Assembly (NCBI RefSeq): GCF_000317145.1
Contig: NC_019697.1
Location: 3,816,385 to 3,880,384 of the forward strand
Length of the DNA stretch: 64,000 nt
Direction: 5' to 3'
Source: Chamaesiphon minutus PCC 6605
GTDB lineage: Bacteria; Cyanobacteriota; Cyanobacteriia; Cyanobacteriales; Chamaesiphonaceae
Shown: piece by piece, positions 52,364-62,173 of the stretch
Layout of the letters: the number at the start of each line of letters is the position of its first letter
How positions within the stretch are numbered: position 1 is the first letter of the stretch
The notes under the pieces: model-generated
Database searches by the model: none
The model's input: only the letters and a program-made list of their open reading frames with translations
Told to the model about the DNA's origin: nothing
Position numbers and translations under genes: made by a program

Positions 52364-53401
52364 GTGATAGAGTTCTTTGAGTCTGTCGCCGACTTTTTTG
52401 GAGATATAATCGGAGATCCGCCGCACTGTTCGATCGCTAGTTAAAGCACTCCGCGAAACATTCAGTGGGATATCGGTACTATCGATAACACCTCGCAATG
52501 GTAACAAGAATTTGGGAATCACTTCATCGCAGCGATCGCTCACAAATACCTGATTGCAAAATAGTTTAGCCTGTCCCTTGGTCAAATCTAAATCTGGGCG
52601 TAACTTGGGAAAATACAGAATTCCATTGAGCGCGAATGGATAGTCGGTATTCAGATGTACCCAAAGCAAGGGATCTTCTTCAAACGGATATAAATAACGA
52701 TAGAATTCGAGATAATCTTCTTTAGTTAAATTCTGTGGCGATTCTTTCCAAGGTGCTTTTTGTTTGTTAATAACTTCGCCGTCGAGCGAGATCGCCACTG
52801 GCATGAAATCACAATAAGTTTTGACTAATTGCTTGATTCGCGCTGGTTCTAAATATTCAGCTTCCTCATCTTGCAGCGTCAGCGTAATTGTCGTACCGCG
52901 CTCCGTGCGGCTAGATTCGCTAATCTCAAAGCTAGGCGAACCATCGCAAGACCAGTGTACTGGCGTCGAGCCATCCCGACAAGAGAGCGTATCGATTTCC
53001 ACCAGACTCGCCACCATGAACGAGGAATAGAAACCTAAACCAAAGTGCCCGATAATCTGTTGGTCGCTATTTTTCTGATACTTTTCGATGAATTCTTCCG
53101 CACTCGAAAAAGCAACTTGGTTGATATATTTTTTGACTTCATCCAAACTCATCCCGATCCCATTATCGGAGATCGACAGCGTTTTCTTGTCCTTGTCGAT
53201 CGAAATTTGAATGGCTGGCTCGCCGATTTCACCGCTAAACTCACCCGCAAACGACACCATCTTGAGTTTACCAATGGCATCGACACCATTGGAAATCAGT
53301 TCGCGTAAGAAAATTTCATGGTCGGTATACAGAGATTTCTTGATAATCGGAAAGATATTCTCGGTATGGATGGTAATGTTACCTTGTTCTAGCACTGTCA
53401 T
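52364..53401 (-). pseudogene. htpG: htpG, N-terminal fragment
   Basis: N-terminal ATPase and middle domains of the Hsp90 chaperone: IFLRELISNGVDAIGKLKMV, SDNGIGM (ATP-binding Asp), GHFGLGFYSSFMVA and the middle-domain R in LNVSRSAL. The frame continues through the insertion junction into element sequence and ends in 20 foreign residues (after KELYHQ), so a truncated protein of 368 aa without dimerisation domain could be made. HtpG needs the C-terminal dimer domain, so function is expected to be lost. Confidence 0.94.
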
Positions 53402-53656
53402 AAGGCTATCCGCGATCGCTACTTATATTTTGTTACCAGCATTGTATGGCGATCGGGTGTGTGTAGCTTTTCGGGATTTCCGTACCTGGGAGTAGAGGGT
53501 AGAGAGTAGTTATGGGTTGAGTAGAATGTAACGAAACCCAACTACACCAATTACTCGAACAAAATCTGCTGGAGTCAAATCACACAAATCGCTACCCCAC
53601 GAGGTAGGAGTAGTTAGAGTTGAGATCGCACAGCAGCCATCCACATATCTACCCAT

Positions 53657-54556
53657 CTACACCCTACCGACTAACTTCTTAATCAAATGCGGAATCTGCC
53701 CGATCTTTTTGGCGACAGGAATTTTGGCTCGCTTATAAGTCTCCAGCCGTTGTTGAATCGTATCGGAATGATAGATCGGTTTCGAGAGAGTATGACTTAA
53801 GACGATCGCGGCATCGGTGAGCGGGTGCGGCGTACTAGCATGAATCCCCGCGAGATAAGCCACTACAGGTTTACCCTGTTGAGAGAGCAGATAAGCCGCC
53901 GTAGCTGCTTCGGAATCCCAGCAAATATCGCCCACAAGCACGATCGATTCGGTTAAGGGATCGGATTGCAGCCATTCTAGCCACAGGCGACAGGAGGAGC
54001 CAACCAGCGGATCGCTACCGATATGGATGACGATCGATTGACCTAAATTAGCTTGATTTAATTCGCTGGCAATTTCGGCAGTTAAACTCTGATTGCGACT
54101 GATAATCGCCACTCTACCAGGACTGAATAATTGCGGTTGGTAAATGCCCAGTAATAATCGATCGGGAATTATTATTCCCGCACTTCCAGAACCGAGAATC
54201 AAGGTATTGGTAATCCGCGCCTGACGCAACAGCCGAATCATATCTAGTGGCGGTACGCCTCTGGCAATGACGATCGATTGCGGAATCCCAGCGGCAATAG
54301 CTTCGAGTGCGGCATCTAATACTTGATAAGCAGGTACAAAAATCAAACTAGTTTCGATCGGCCCTAGCACGGATTGCGCTTGTGCGACCAAATCGAAAAC
54401 TGGCAGATCTCCAAGCTGTTGTCCGCCTTTTCCAGCACTAACAACACCTACGATCTTAGTACCATAGGTTTGCATTCGCCCTATTGCCGCCAGTGCTAAG
54501 GGGTTATCCACTCCTTGAATTAGGACGCGGCTATCTAGTTGCAGATCGATCGTCAT
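53657..54556 (-). CDS. SucD-like CoA ligase subunit lacking the active-site His
   Basis: A 299-aa protein of the succinyl-CoA synthetase alpha fold: CoA-binding Rossmann part (VLIQGVDNPLALAAIGRMQT, YGTKIVGVVSAGKGGQQLGD), then RVAIISRNQSLTAEIASEL and IHIGSDPLVGSS. Where SucD has GPNCPG, this has GSGSAG. Where the phospho-histidine motif MGHAGAI is expected, it has PLTDAAI, so the His is absent (T247/D248). Partner of the SucC-like gene upstream, 129 bases away. Either another residue carries phosphate or the pair has a different role. Confidence 0.8.
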   Translation of the reverse strand: MTIDLQLDSRVLIQGVDNPLALAAIGRMQTYGTKIVGVVSAGKGGQQLGDLPVFDLVAQAQSVLGPIETSLIFVPAYQVLDAALEAIAAGIPQSIVIARGVPPLDMIRLLRQARITNTLILGSGSAGIIIPDRLLLGIYQPQLFSPGRVAIISRNQSLTAEIASELNQANLGQSIVIHIGSDPLVGSSCRLWLEWLQSDPLTESIVLVGDICWDSEAATAAYLLSQQGKPVVAYLAGIHASTPHPLTDAAIVLSHTLSKPIYHSDTIQQRLETYKRAKIPVAKKIGQIPHLIKKLVGRV

Positions 54557-54640
54557 TGAGGGAATAGGGGGAGGGGAGAGTGGGAGCGAGACAAGACACA
54601 GGGGGAGAGGGGGAGACAGGGACTGTAGGAACGCAGTTCC

Positions 54641-54686
54641 AAAACCTAAAACCTAAAGCCTAAAGCCTAAAACCTAAAGCCTAAAT
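54641..54686. repeat. heptameric CCTAAA(A/G) repeats
   Basis: Six to seven tandem copies of a seven-base unit between the sucC-like and sucD-like genes, the same unit as at 45868-46017. Confidence 0.75.
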
Positions 54687-55795
54687 CACTGTTTAGCCAG
54701 CTTCAAAGTCTGTGCGATCGCGCGATCGAAATTAGTGACCAGTTTAATAGATAATGGCAGGAATCCTGCGAGTCGATCGAGGTCTGGTTCTAATACTCGC
54801 CAGATAATCGTCATGTGGGGATCGCGTGCCAGATATTGCATCACTTGTTGGCAACTATCGATCTCACTACCGACAAAATTTACCAGTAAAACATCGATAG
54901 ACGGCGATTCGGCTCCCTCGCTACCGCTATTGACATTCACGCCAATGCGATCGAGTGCGATCTGGATTTCTTCAGTACAGGCGGGATCGACGACGATACA
55001 TTGAGCCACTTGACCCCCACCTTGGGCGATACCATCTAACATGGCTAGGGCTAAACCATTGCCACTACACAGAATGCCGATATTTCCGACTTCATTAAAT
55101 AGCGGCGATAAAGTACCCAAACGATTGCGCGCGACATCTACCATCTGCCAGGGTTGAAGATTTGGATGTCTGCCGACAGCATGATGGTTGACACTAATTT
55201 TGCCATCTAATGCCATCACCGCACCATCTCGATCGACCCCCAAAGGATTGATTTCGACCAAATCTAAATCTTGCGATCGCATCAAAAGGTACATCTTCTC
55301 GATAATCTCACTCACTGCCAACATGATTTCGCCTTTAAGTCCCATTTTCAACGCGAGCTGACGCGCGTAAAAAGAGGAAAACTCTTCATATACGACTACC
55401 TGATGAATGCGATCGAGAATGGTATTAACGTTCATCCCGCCATCTGTCGAGCCGAGCAATACCGGACGACAGGCTAATCTGTCGATCACGATCGCCAGAT
55501 AAAACTCCTGACTGGTATTATATTTCGCCTCTGCTAACAGCACATTGGGATATTCCCCCAAAATTGGCAAATTGAAGATCGTCCGGGCTGCCGCGATCGC
55601 ATCAATGGTATTCTCGACAAATCTAATCCCCCCAGCTTTGCCCCGATTGCCAACGCTAACTTGCGATTTTAATACTACCGGATAAGGAATCCGCAATGCC
55701 TTAAGATCCCCCGGTCGATCGATCCGCTGGGATGGCAATACCGGAATGCCGACATCTCGGAACAATTCTTTAGCTTGGTACTCTAATAAATCCAT
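54686..55795 (-). CDS. SucC-like CoA ligase subunit (ATP-grasp)
   Basis: A 369-aa protein of the succinyl-CoA synthetase beta family, starting MDLLEYQAKELFRDVGIPVL, the standard opening. The ATP-grasp part has PVVLKSQVSVGNRGKAGGIR and DLDLVEINPLGVDRDGAVMA with the metal-binding E-x-N. The ligase part has GILCSGNGLALAMLDGIAQG. The G-rich loop near 235 fits. It is divergent from classic SucC in the last 100 residues. Probably the nucleotide-binding partner of the SucD-like protein. Substrate unknown. Confidence 0.85.
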   Translation of the reverse strand: MDLLEYQAKELFRDVGIPVLPSQRIDRPGDLKALRIPYPVVLKSQVSVGNRGKAGGIRFVENTIDAIAAARTIFNLPILGEYPNVLLAEAKYNTSQEFYLAIVIDRLACRPVLLGSTDGGMNVNTILDRIHQVVVYEEFSSFYARQLALKMGLKGEIMLAVSEIIEKMYLLMRSQDLDLVEINPLGVDRDGAVMALDGKISVNHHAVGRHPNLQPWQMVDVARNRLGTLSPLFNEVGNIGILCSGNGLALAMLDGIAQGGGQVAQCIVVDPACTEEIQIALDRIGVNVNSGSEGAESPSIDVLLVNFVGSEIDSCQQVMQYLARDPHMTIIWRVLEPDLDRLAGFLPLSIKLVTNFDRAIAQTLKLAKQ

Positions 55796-56162
55796 GCAGT
55801 CGAATAGGGGTAGATGAGTGGGTGGGTGAATGCTAGGGTTTAGAGTTTATGTAACAATGTAGCATCTTTATTGATACCTTATCATTGCGAAAATTGCTAG
55901 GAATTTTAACTGACAAACGAAGTCTAATTTATCATTTCAGTACCCTTAGTCCCGATTTCAATACATTTTACTACTTCCGACTCTTTACTAGGGACAACGT
56001 ACTCTCTATTTTGGCTGGCGCGATCCGGTCCTGCTCTGGCAATCTGCTCCTCGGATGGAATGCAATGCCTATGACAGCCTTCTGAGCCAGAAATTCCAAT
56101 GCATCATTTCTGGCTCAAAAGCCCTAGCCGTCGCTAGTCTGGCATCTACTCCCGTTAAACCT
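55796..56162. other. intergenic region with a palindrome
   Basis: About 370 bases. The only clear structure is a perfect 11-bp stem gagccagaaat / atttctggctc (56084-56116) about 45 bases after the stop of the minus-strand gene at 56163. There is no T-run. The short open frames here look like chance. Confidence 0.5.
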
Positions 56163-56999
56163 CTAATCTTTTGCTGGAGGTTCTACCTTCAATTCTCCAG
56201 TAGGACTAATTGTTACTTTTCCACCAGTAGATCTGATACCAGCAATCGCCCGCTGAGCCACAAAATCATCTACTGCGGCATTTAAAACCATATTCCAGGC
56301 ATCAAATTGAGCCTGTTTGCTATTGGGGTTGCGTGCTAGGTAATTAGCGGTATTTTGGGAAAGCTGAGCCACATTTTGAGCCTCTGGATCGGCATTTTGA
56401 CTAGCCCAATTAGCCGCATTTTGCATCGAATTTCGCGCAGCAGGTACATCACCCAAAAATAGTAACTCATCTACAGCCTTGAGTCTCCAAATATAGTAGC
56501 CGCGCTCGGGAACTTTAGGAGATAGTGACTTCAATCCTCGATTCATGATTTCGACCGATCGCTCAGGCGCACCAGCATAGATAGAACCAGTACTCGACAG
56601 ATAGAAATAACCATAGAGGAATCGAGGGTCATTAGCGAGGATCGCGTCAAAATACTCCATTGCTGATGCATATCCAGCTTTTCGGCGGACTTCTGTATCG
56701 CCAAAGTATTGAATAAAATCTAAGAAATACCAGTTAGCAACTAGATTATTATATCCAAATGTTGGCATTTTTTTGGCGATCGAAAGTCTAACTTTGGCTT
56801 TAGCTTCTTCACGCTGAAGAGCCGCCTTATCCATACTTTTACGTTGATGCTTAATTGTAGCTAGTTGGGGAATTTGTAGATAGATTACAACTGCAAATGC
56901 CCCCAAAATGCAGCCGATTTGTAAGAACAGTCTCGGCGATAGCCGGGACAACTTCGCTCTAAATGTAGCCCTAACTGAATTTTTTATAGATACTGACAT
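56163..56999 (-). CDS. membrane-anchored helical-repeat protein
   Basis: A 278-aa protein with a cytoplasmic basic start, one transmembrane helix (about 24-44, LFLQIGCILGAFAVVIYLQI) and then a soluble part with TPR-like helices (AMEYFDAILANDPRFLYGYF, YIWRLKAVDELLFLGDVPAA). It has many aromatic residues. Likely on the outer face of a membrane. Conserved in cyanobacteria as far as I recall, but its function is unknown to me. The divergent neighbour also has an anchor and TPR-like repeats. Confidence 0.7.
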   Translation of the reverse strand: MSVSIKNSVRATFRAKLSRLSPRLFLQIGCILGAFAVVIYLQIPQLATIKHQRKSMDKAALQREEAKAKVRLSIAKKMPTFGYNNLVANWYFLDFIQYFGDTEVRRKAGYASAMEYFDAILANDPRFLYGYFYLSSTGSIYAGAPERSVEIMNRGLKSLSPKVPERGYYIWRLKAVDELLFLGDVPAARNSMQNAANWASQNADPEAQNVAQLSQNTANYLARNPNSKQAQFDAWNMVLNAAVDDFVAQRAIAGIRSTGGKVTISPTGELKVEPPAKD

Positions 57000-57106
57000 A
57001 GATTAGGTAACTTTGATTCAAAATGATAGTTAATAGCCGAAAGTTGGTAACTTAGAAGAATGGCTGGAGTTCGATGACCCTTGGTCTGCCTTCTCTTCTC
57101 TCCGAG

Positions 57107-57144
57107 AGGCTAAGCCAACGCTTAGCGTCGCGTTGGCTTAGCCT
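57107..57144. repeat. perfect 15-bp palindrome with cgcgttggc words
   Basis: aggctaagccaacgc (57107-57121) and its exact complement (57130-57144) around 8 bases. It lies in the intergenic region between divergent genes and is a dispersed repeat of the same general type as that in the CheW gene. Confidence 0.75.
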
Positions 57145-57211
57145 GCGCTCTGCGCTTACGGCAATCGAGACCCTCAGGCCATACACATAATTGTCAGGAG
57201 TAAAATAGATC

Positions 57212-57637
57212 GTGGAAAACAGTAAAAAAAGTACATTGACAAAAGTATTTGTAATTGGCTCGGGACTTGCCTTTCTCTGTTCGACTGTATTGGGACTAAG
57301 CGGTATGATTGGCAGTTCCCTCGATCGACCCGCTGCTAGTGAAAAAGCTGCCCAATCTCAGAATGCCCAACTTCAAGCCGAAGAGAAAGGTTTTGCCACA
57401 GTTTTAAAACGCGAACCAAATAATCAAACTGCACTTAAAGGTTTGGTATCGATTAGAATGCGTCAAGGTGATGCTCCCGGCACTAAAGCTGCTCTCGAAC
57501 AACTCATCAAGCTCGATCCCACCAATACTCAGTACAAAGAACTGCTCGATGCGATCGATAAACAGATGGCTGAAGCAAAAAAAGTGGGTACTCTAAAATC
57601 AACTGAGCCAACGCAACCTACTAAATCTTCTAAGTAG
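57212..57637 (+). CDS. TPR-like membrane-anchored protein
   Basis: A 141-aa protein with a GTG start (57212) and GGAG 9-14 bases upstream (caggagtaaaa). One N-terminal transmembrane helix (about 10-33, LTKVFVIGSGLAFLCSTVLG) is followed by TPR-like repeats (TVLKREPNNQTALKGLVSIR, AALEQLIKLDPTNTQYKELL) and a Lys/Ser/Thr tail. Faces the periplasm or lumen. It may work with the helical-repeat protein transcribed in the other direction. Function unknown. Confidence 0.75.
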   Translation: MENSKKSTLTKVFVIGSGLAFLCSTVLGLSGMIGSSLDRPAASEKAAQSQNAQLQAEEKGFATVLKREPNNQTALKGLVSIRMRQGDAPGTKAALEQLIKLDPTNTQYKELLDAIDKQMAEAKKVGTLKSTEPTQPTKSSK

Positions 57638-57678
57638 TTGTTGGCAAAGGGTTTATTCACTACCCATCAACTCGTCCT

Positions 57679-58452
57679 ATGAAAGTCGTTCTCTTAGCAG
57701 GTGGTTTAGGTACGCGTCTGACTGAAGAAACCGAAATCCGGCCCAAGCCAATGGTCGAAATCGGTGGTCGTCCGATCCTCTGGCATATCATGAAACACTA
57801 TACCCACTATGGCTTTAATGAGTTTTTAGTGGCATTGGGCTATAAGGGCGAATATATCAAACGCTATTTCTTGGATTACTACACTCTCAATGGAAGTATG
57901 AGTCTAGATCTCGCCACTGGCTCGGTGCAACCACAAGTCAAAGAATGCGAAAACTGGAAACTCCATTTGCTCGATACTGGAGTCCAAACTAATACTGGCG
58001 GACGGCTCAAGCGGCTGGAGTCGTACATTGGTAATGAAACATTCATGATTACCTATGGGGATGGCGTGAGTAATATCGATCTTCAACGGTTGCTAGAATT
58101 TCATAAATCCCACGGCAAATGGGTAACAGTAAGTGCTGTCCGTCCGCCAGCGAGATTTGGGGGGTTAGTTATCGAAGGCAATTTAGTTGCCAATTTCACC
58201 GAGAAGCCACAAGCGGGTGAAGGCTGGATCAATGGGGGATTTCTAGTAATGGAACCCCAGGTTTTTAAATACTTAAATAATGATAGTGCGGGACTAGAAG
58301 TCGAGCTATTAGAACGCTTAGCGGCTGACGGACAGTTGGCGGCTTACCGTCACTATGACTTCTGGCAATGTATGGATACCCTCCGCGATAAACACAACTT
58401 GGAAAATTACTGGCAAAGTGGTAATCCTCCCTGGCAAGTTTGGGAACAATAA
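57679..58452 (+). CDS. rfbF: glucose-1-phosphate cytidylyltransferase
   Basis: Forms CDP-glucose from glucose-1-phosphate and CTP, the first step to CDP-dideoxy and CDP-deoxy sugars. The nucleotide-binding loop is LAGGLGTRLTEETEIRPKPM (6-25), then GGRPILWHIMKHY, and the catalytic Asp in MITYGDGVSNID. Length 257 aa is exact for the family. First gene of the sugar cluster, 31-37 bases before rfbG. Confidence 0.96.
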   Translation: MKVVLLAGGLGTRLTEETEIRPKPMVEIGGRPILWHIMKHYTHYGFNEFLVALGYKGEYIKRYFLDYYTLNGSMSLDLATGSVQPQVKECENWKLHLLDTGVQTNTGGRLKRLESYIGNETFMITYGDGVSNIDLQRLLEFHKSHGKWVTVSAVRPPARFGGLVIEGNLVANFTEKPQAGEGWINGGFLVMEPQVFKYLNNDSAGLEVELLERLAADGQLAAYRHYDFWQCMDTLRDKHNLENYWQSGNPPWQVWEQ

Positions 58453-58488
58453 GCGAGTGGGTTGGTATCGTAGGCAGATGTATTGGTT

Positions 58489-59574
58489 ATGAGTATAAAT
58501 AATAGTTTTTGGGATAATCGACCGACATTAGTCACTGGAGCGACAGGGTTGCTGGGTGGCTGGTTGGTAAAACGGTTATTAGGTTTAGATGCAGATGTTG
58601 TCTGTGTCATTCGAGATGCGGTACCACAATCCGAACTGATCCGCTCTGGTGCGATCGACCGTGTCAAAGTCGTCCGTGGCGATGTCTGCGATCGAGTGTT
58701 CCTCGAACGGGTGTTAGGGGAATATGAAATCGACACTGTAATGCACCTAGCAGCCCAAACAATCGTCGGTATTGCCAATCGGAACCCAATTTCAACTTTT
58801 GAGACGAATATCGCTGGTACGTGGCAAATGCTCGAAGCCTGTCGGCACAGTCCGAGTGTCAAGCAAATCGTGATGGCATCATCAGATAAAGCCTACGGCG
58901 ACTGCGATACGCTCCCCTATGTAGAAACCACCCCCCTCCAAGGTTTGCACCCCTACGATGTCAGCAAATCCTGTGCGGACTTAATCGCCCAAGCTTACGG
59001 GCATACGTATAAATTACCTGTCGCAATTACCCGCTGTGGCAACTTCTACGGTGGCGGCGATCTCAATTGGAATCGGATTATTCCCGGTACGATTCGATCG
59101 ATCCTGCAAGGCGAAGCTCCTATAATTCGTTCTAATGGTACTTATATCCGCGACTATATCTATGCCGAAGATGGTGCGGCTGCCTACATTTTACTTGCCG
59201 AACAATTAGCCGCTAATTCTAGTTTGTACGGGCAAGCTTTTAATTTCTCCAATGAAACTCAAGTTACCGTTTTAGATTTGGTAGATCGAATCATCGAGTT
59301 GATGGATTCCGAGTTGAATCCAATCGTTCAAAATCAAGCTAGTAATGAGATCCAACATCAGTTTTTGGATGCTACTAAAGCTAAAGAAATCTTGGGTTGG
59401 ACGCCTAATTTTACACTCGATCGCGGCTTAGAACAGACGATCGTTTGGTATGAAAATTTCCTTGACTCTCAAAGACAGAAATTAGCAGAACGATCTGGCT
59501 CGCTCGTCGATTATGCCTCGATTGAGAAATTATCTCTTGCCGATCTAGCTATTCAACAGATCGTCCACAACTAG
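58489..59574 (+). CDS. rfbG: CDP-glucose 4,6-dehydratase
   Basis: Extended short-chain dehydrogenase that turns CDP-glucose into CDP-4-keto-6-deoxyglucose. NAD loop GATGLLGGW (17-25), active-site SSDKAYGD, and Y-x-x-x-K in [12 protein letters not shown]. Followed by [17 protein letters not shown], typical of RfbG. The ATG at 58489 is preferred over the TTG at 58483. 361 aa. Operon partner of rfbF. Confidence 0.95.
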   Translation: MSINNSFWDNRPTLVTGATGLLGGWLVKRLLGLDADVVCVIRDAVPQSELIRSGAIDRVKVVRGDVCDRVFLERVLGEYEIDTVMHLAAQTIVGIANRNPISTFETNIAGTWQMLEACRHSPSVKQIVMASSDKAYGDCDTLPYVETTPLQGLHPYDVSKSCADLIAQAYGHTYKLPVAITRCGNFYGGGDLNWNRIIPGTIRSILQGEAPIIRSNGTYIRDYIYAEDGAAAYILLAEQLAANSSLYGQAFNFSNETQVTVLDLVDRIIELMDSELNPIVQNQASNEIQHQFLDATKAKEILGWTPNFTLDRGLEQTIVWYENFLDSQRQKLAERSGSLVDYASIEKLSLADLAIQQIVHN

Positions 59575-59721
59575 CAATATTAAGTACATTGCACTATCAA
59601 ACTGTAGAGGTGGGTTTATGCAATCAATGACGTTCGTACTAGAGATTTATGATCGAACCCACCCTACCACAAGTAGATAAAAGAGCTGAATTCAGCTAAA
59701 AATTATAAATATATTATTAAA

Positions 59722-60960
59722 ATGAGCGATAATCACTGTCGATTCTGCGAACATCCGCTTCAACATACATTTGTTAACTTAGGTGGATCGCCGATTTCTA
59801 ATGATTTTTTAAATAGCGAACAAGTTGATAAATCTGAAAAGTTTTACCCACTCCATACTTATGTATGCGATCGCTGTTTCTTAGTTCAATTACCTGAAGT
59901 CGAATCGCGAGAACATATTTTTGGCGATGGTAATTATGCTTATTTTTCTTCCTATTCAGAAAGCTGGCTCAAGCATTGCCAACGATATACCAATCTAATG
60001 GTAGAGCGATTTGGATTCGATCGATCCAGTCAGGTAATCGAAATTGCTAGTAACGACGGTTATCTTTTACAGTATTTTCAGGCTCAAAATATTCCCGTTC
60101 TCGGCATCGAGCCAGCATCGAATGTCGCCGCAGTTGCCGAAGCTAAAGGTATTCCGACTCTGACTAAATTCTTCGGAGTGCAGACAGCGACAGAATTAGT
60201 CGAGTTAAATAAGCAAGCAGATTTACTATTAGGTAATAATGTTCTCGCACACGTACCAGATCTCAATGATTTTGTCGCTGGAATGAAACTACTACTTAAG
60301 CCAGCGGGAGTTATTACGATCGAATTTCCGCACTTACTGCAATTAATTACGCAAAATCAATTTGATACCATTTACCACGAACATTTTTCTTATTTCTCGT
60401 TCCTGACAGTCGAACGAGTATTTGCCGCGCATGGGTTAACTTTATTCGATGTTGAGGAATTACCAACTCATGGTGGCTCTTTGAGAATATATGGCAGACA
60501 TAGCGAATATACTGAGTTAGCTATAACCGATCGAGTAGCGGAGTTAAAAGCAAAAGAAGTTGCCGCTAAACTCGATACGATCGATACCTATTTAGACTTT
60601 ACCAAACAAGTCGAGAGTATCAAACGTCAATTGCTAACCTTCCTAATCCAAGCTAAAAATGAAGGTAAATCGGTGGTGGGGTATGGCGCGCCAGCTAAAG
60701 GTAATACCCTGTTAAATTATTGTGGTGTACGGACAGATTTTATCGATTACACAGTCGATCGCAGCCCACACAAACAGGGACTATTTTTACCAGGTACGCA
60801 TATCCCAGTTTATCATCCCGATCTAATTACTGAAACCAAACCAGATTATTTATTAATTCTACCTTGGAATCTGCGATCGGAAGTGATCGAGCAAATGGCC
60901 CAAATTCGAGATTGGCGTGGTAAATTTGTCGTTCCCATTCCGCGACTAGAAATCCTATGA
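59722..60960 (+). CDS. NDP-sugar C-methyltransferase (TcaB9-like)
   Basis: A 412-aa SAM-dependent enzyme in three parts: an N-terminal zinc site (C6-x2-C9 ... CDRC near 50, in HTYVCDRCFLVQLPE), a Rossmann methyltransferase core (VIEIASNDGYLLQYFQAQNI, GIEPASNVA), and a C-terminal domain (VVGYGAPAKGNTLLNYCG). IYHEHFSYFS holds the Tyr/His pair proposed as base in TcaB9-type sugar C-3 methyltransferases. Acting on CDP-4-keto-6-deoxyglucose it would give a branched sugar. That pairing is inferred from the operon. Confidence 0.87.
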   Translation: MSDNHCRFCEHPLQHTFVNLGGSPISNDFLNSEQVDKSEKFYPLHTYVCDRCFLVQLPEVESREHIFGDGNYAYFSSYSESWLKHCQRYTNLMVERFGFDRSSQVIEIASNDGYLLQYFQAQNIPVLGIEPASNVAAVAEAKGIPTLTKFFGVQTATELVELNKQADLLLGNNVLAHVPDLNDFVAGMKLLLKPAGVITIEFPHLLQLITQNQFDTIYHEHFSYFSFLTVERVFAAHGLTLFDVEELPTHGGSLRIYGRHSEYTELAITDRVAELKAKEVAAKLDTIDTYLDFTKQVESIKRQLLTFLIQAKNEGKSVVGYGAPAKGNTLLNYCGVRTDFIDYTVDRSPHKQGLFLPGTHIPVYHPDLITETKPDYLLILPWNLRSEVIEQMAQIRDWRGKFVVPIPRLEIL

Positions 60961-61313
60961 GATTTACCCCAACCACAATTTCTGGCACCTATCTAATTGA
61001 AATCGAACCTAATACCGACGAATGAGGCTTCTTAGCTCGTAGCTTTTGCGTTGATGAATTTCAGCAACATGAATTAAATAGCAATTTTATCCAGTGTAAT
61101 GTTTCCTTTACTTCTTAGCTGGGAACAATAAGAGGGATACACCATCGATTAGCTTCTAATTCAGAGACTAAATTAGTTCGCTGTACGAAAGAAGCTATCT
61201 ATAATGCTCCGGCTTTTGGGATTGATATGCCGCTGATGGTAAGTGTAATTAACAATCGAGATCGTAGTTATGATGATTTTCTTCAAAAAGCAAGTACGAT
61301 TTTAAGGCTATGA
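60957..61313 (+). pseudogene. decayed rfbC-type sugar 3,5-epimerase gene
   Basis: The plus strand starts (ATG overlapping the previous stop as ATGA) MRFTPTTISGTYLIEIEPNT, then DE-stop-GF where DERGF is normal (TGA for CGA). It continues LARSFCVDEFQQHELNSNFI, is broken again near 61117, and resumes after frame change with RGIHHRLASNSETKLVRCTK. After a deletion of the middle it ends FGIDMPLMVSVINNRDRSYD. This is an RmlC/RfbC-type epimerase with at least a nonsense mutation, a frameshift and a large deletion. Confidence 0.85.
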
Positions 61314-62164
61314 ATAAAAATGTAAATTTATTAACAACAGCACAAGTTGAAGAATTTCATTGTGATGGCGTATTGATTATCAAATCATTTTACGATATTA
61401 CAACAGAGATTGAGCCAATTCAGTATGCTATTTATAATATTATTAATATTTTAATTAAAAAATATCATCTGTCAATTGAACAGTTACCCTTTAGTAGTGC
61501 AACCTTTGATTCTGGTTATCAAGAATTAATCGCTTACGATCGTCAAATTGGCGGAGAGGTCTATGATGCAATCAAGCAAATACCTGCATTCATTAGGCTG
61601 GTAGCATCTTCTCGCCATGATGCCATCTTTTCTCAACTCCGTCAAACCGATTTACCAGGAATTGCAGCAGCAGGTTATGGAATTAGGATTGATAATCCTT
61701 ACGAAGAAAAATATCGGGCACCTTGGCATCAAGATTATCCGGCCCAATTTCGTAGTTTAGATGGCTTGGTATTTTGGAGTTCTCTAGTTCCAGTGACCTC
61801 ATCTTTAGGGCCTGTTGAATTTTGTACTGGCTCCCACAAAGATGGATTAGTACCTGTATACACAAAAGATGCCAATAATTCTGAGAAATCAGGTGCTTAT
61901 GCATTAACCATTATAAATGAAGCAAGCTTAATTGCCTCTTACCCACATATATCACCCTTAACCCAACCAGGTGATTTAATAGTCATTGATTTTCTCACAT
62001 TACATCGCTCTGGTTTAAATATGAGTCAAAGATCGAGGTGGTCTATGCAAATGCGGTATTTTAATTTTACCGAACCAACCGGGATAAAAATAGGATGGAA
62101 AGGAGCTTTTGCATCAGGCGTAAATGTAGAAGAAGTCCACCCAGAACTTTTTTGTAATAATTAG
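61310..62164 (+). CDS. phytanoyl-CoA dioxygenase (PhyH) family protein
   Basis: A 284-aa Fe(II)/2-oxoglutarate oxygenase. The iron site is H140-x-D142 in PWHQDYPAQF and H232 in LTLHRSGLNMS; R/S near RSRWSMQMR would bind oxoglutarate. PVEFCTGSHKDGLVPV is a typical PhyH loop. In a sugar cluster such enzymes can hydroxylate or modify sugars or lipids; the substrate is unknown. The start overlaps the end of the pseudogene (ATGA). The gene is visibly AT-richer than rfbFG. Confidence 0.82.
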   Translation: MNKNVNLLTTAQVEEFHCDGVLIIKSFYDITTEIEPIQYAIYNIINILIKKYHLSIEQLPFSSATFDSGYQELIAYDRQIGGEVYDAIKQIPAFIRLVASSRHDAIFSQLRQTDLPGIAAAGYGIRIDNPYEEKYRAPWHQDYPAQFRSLDGLVFWSSLVPVTSSLGPVEFCTGSHKDGLVPVYTKDANNSEKSGAYALTIINEASLIASYPHISPLTQPGDLIVIDFLTLHRSGLNMSQRSRWSMQMRYFNFTEPTGIKIGWKGAFASGVNVEEVHPELFCNN

Positions 62165-62173
62165 GTAAAAATC

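Noticed and set aside
55885-56285. Small plus-strand frames between the sucC-like gene and the helical-repeat gene
   Set aside because: No conserved pattern, no ribosome-binding site, and the second overlaps a real gene on the other strand.
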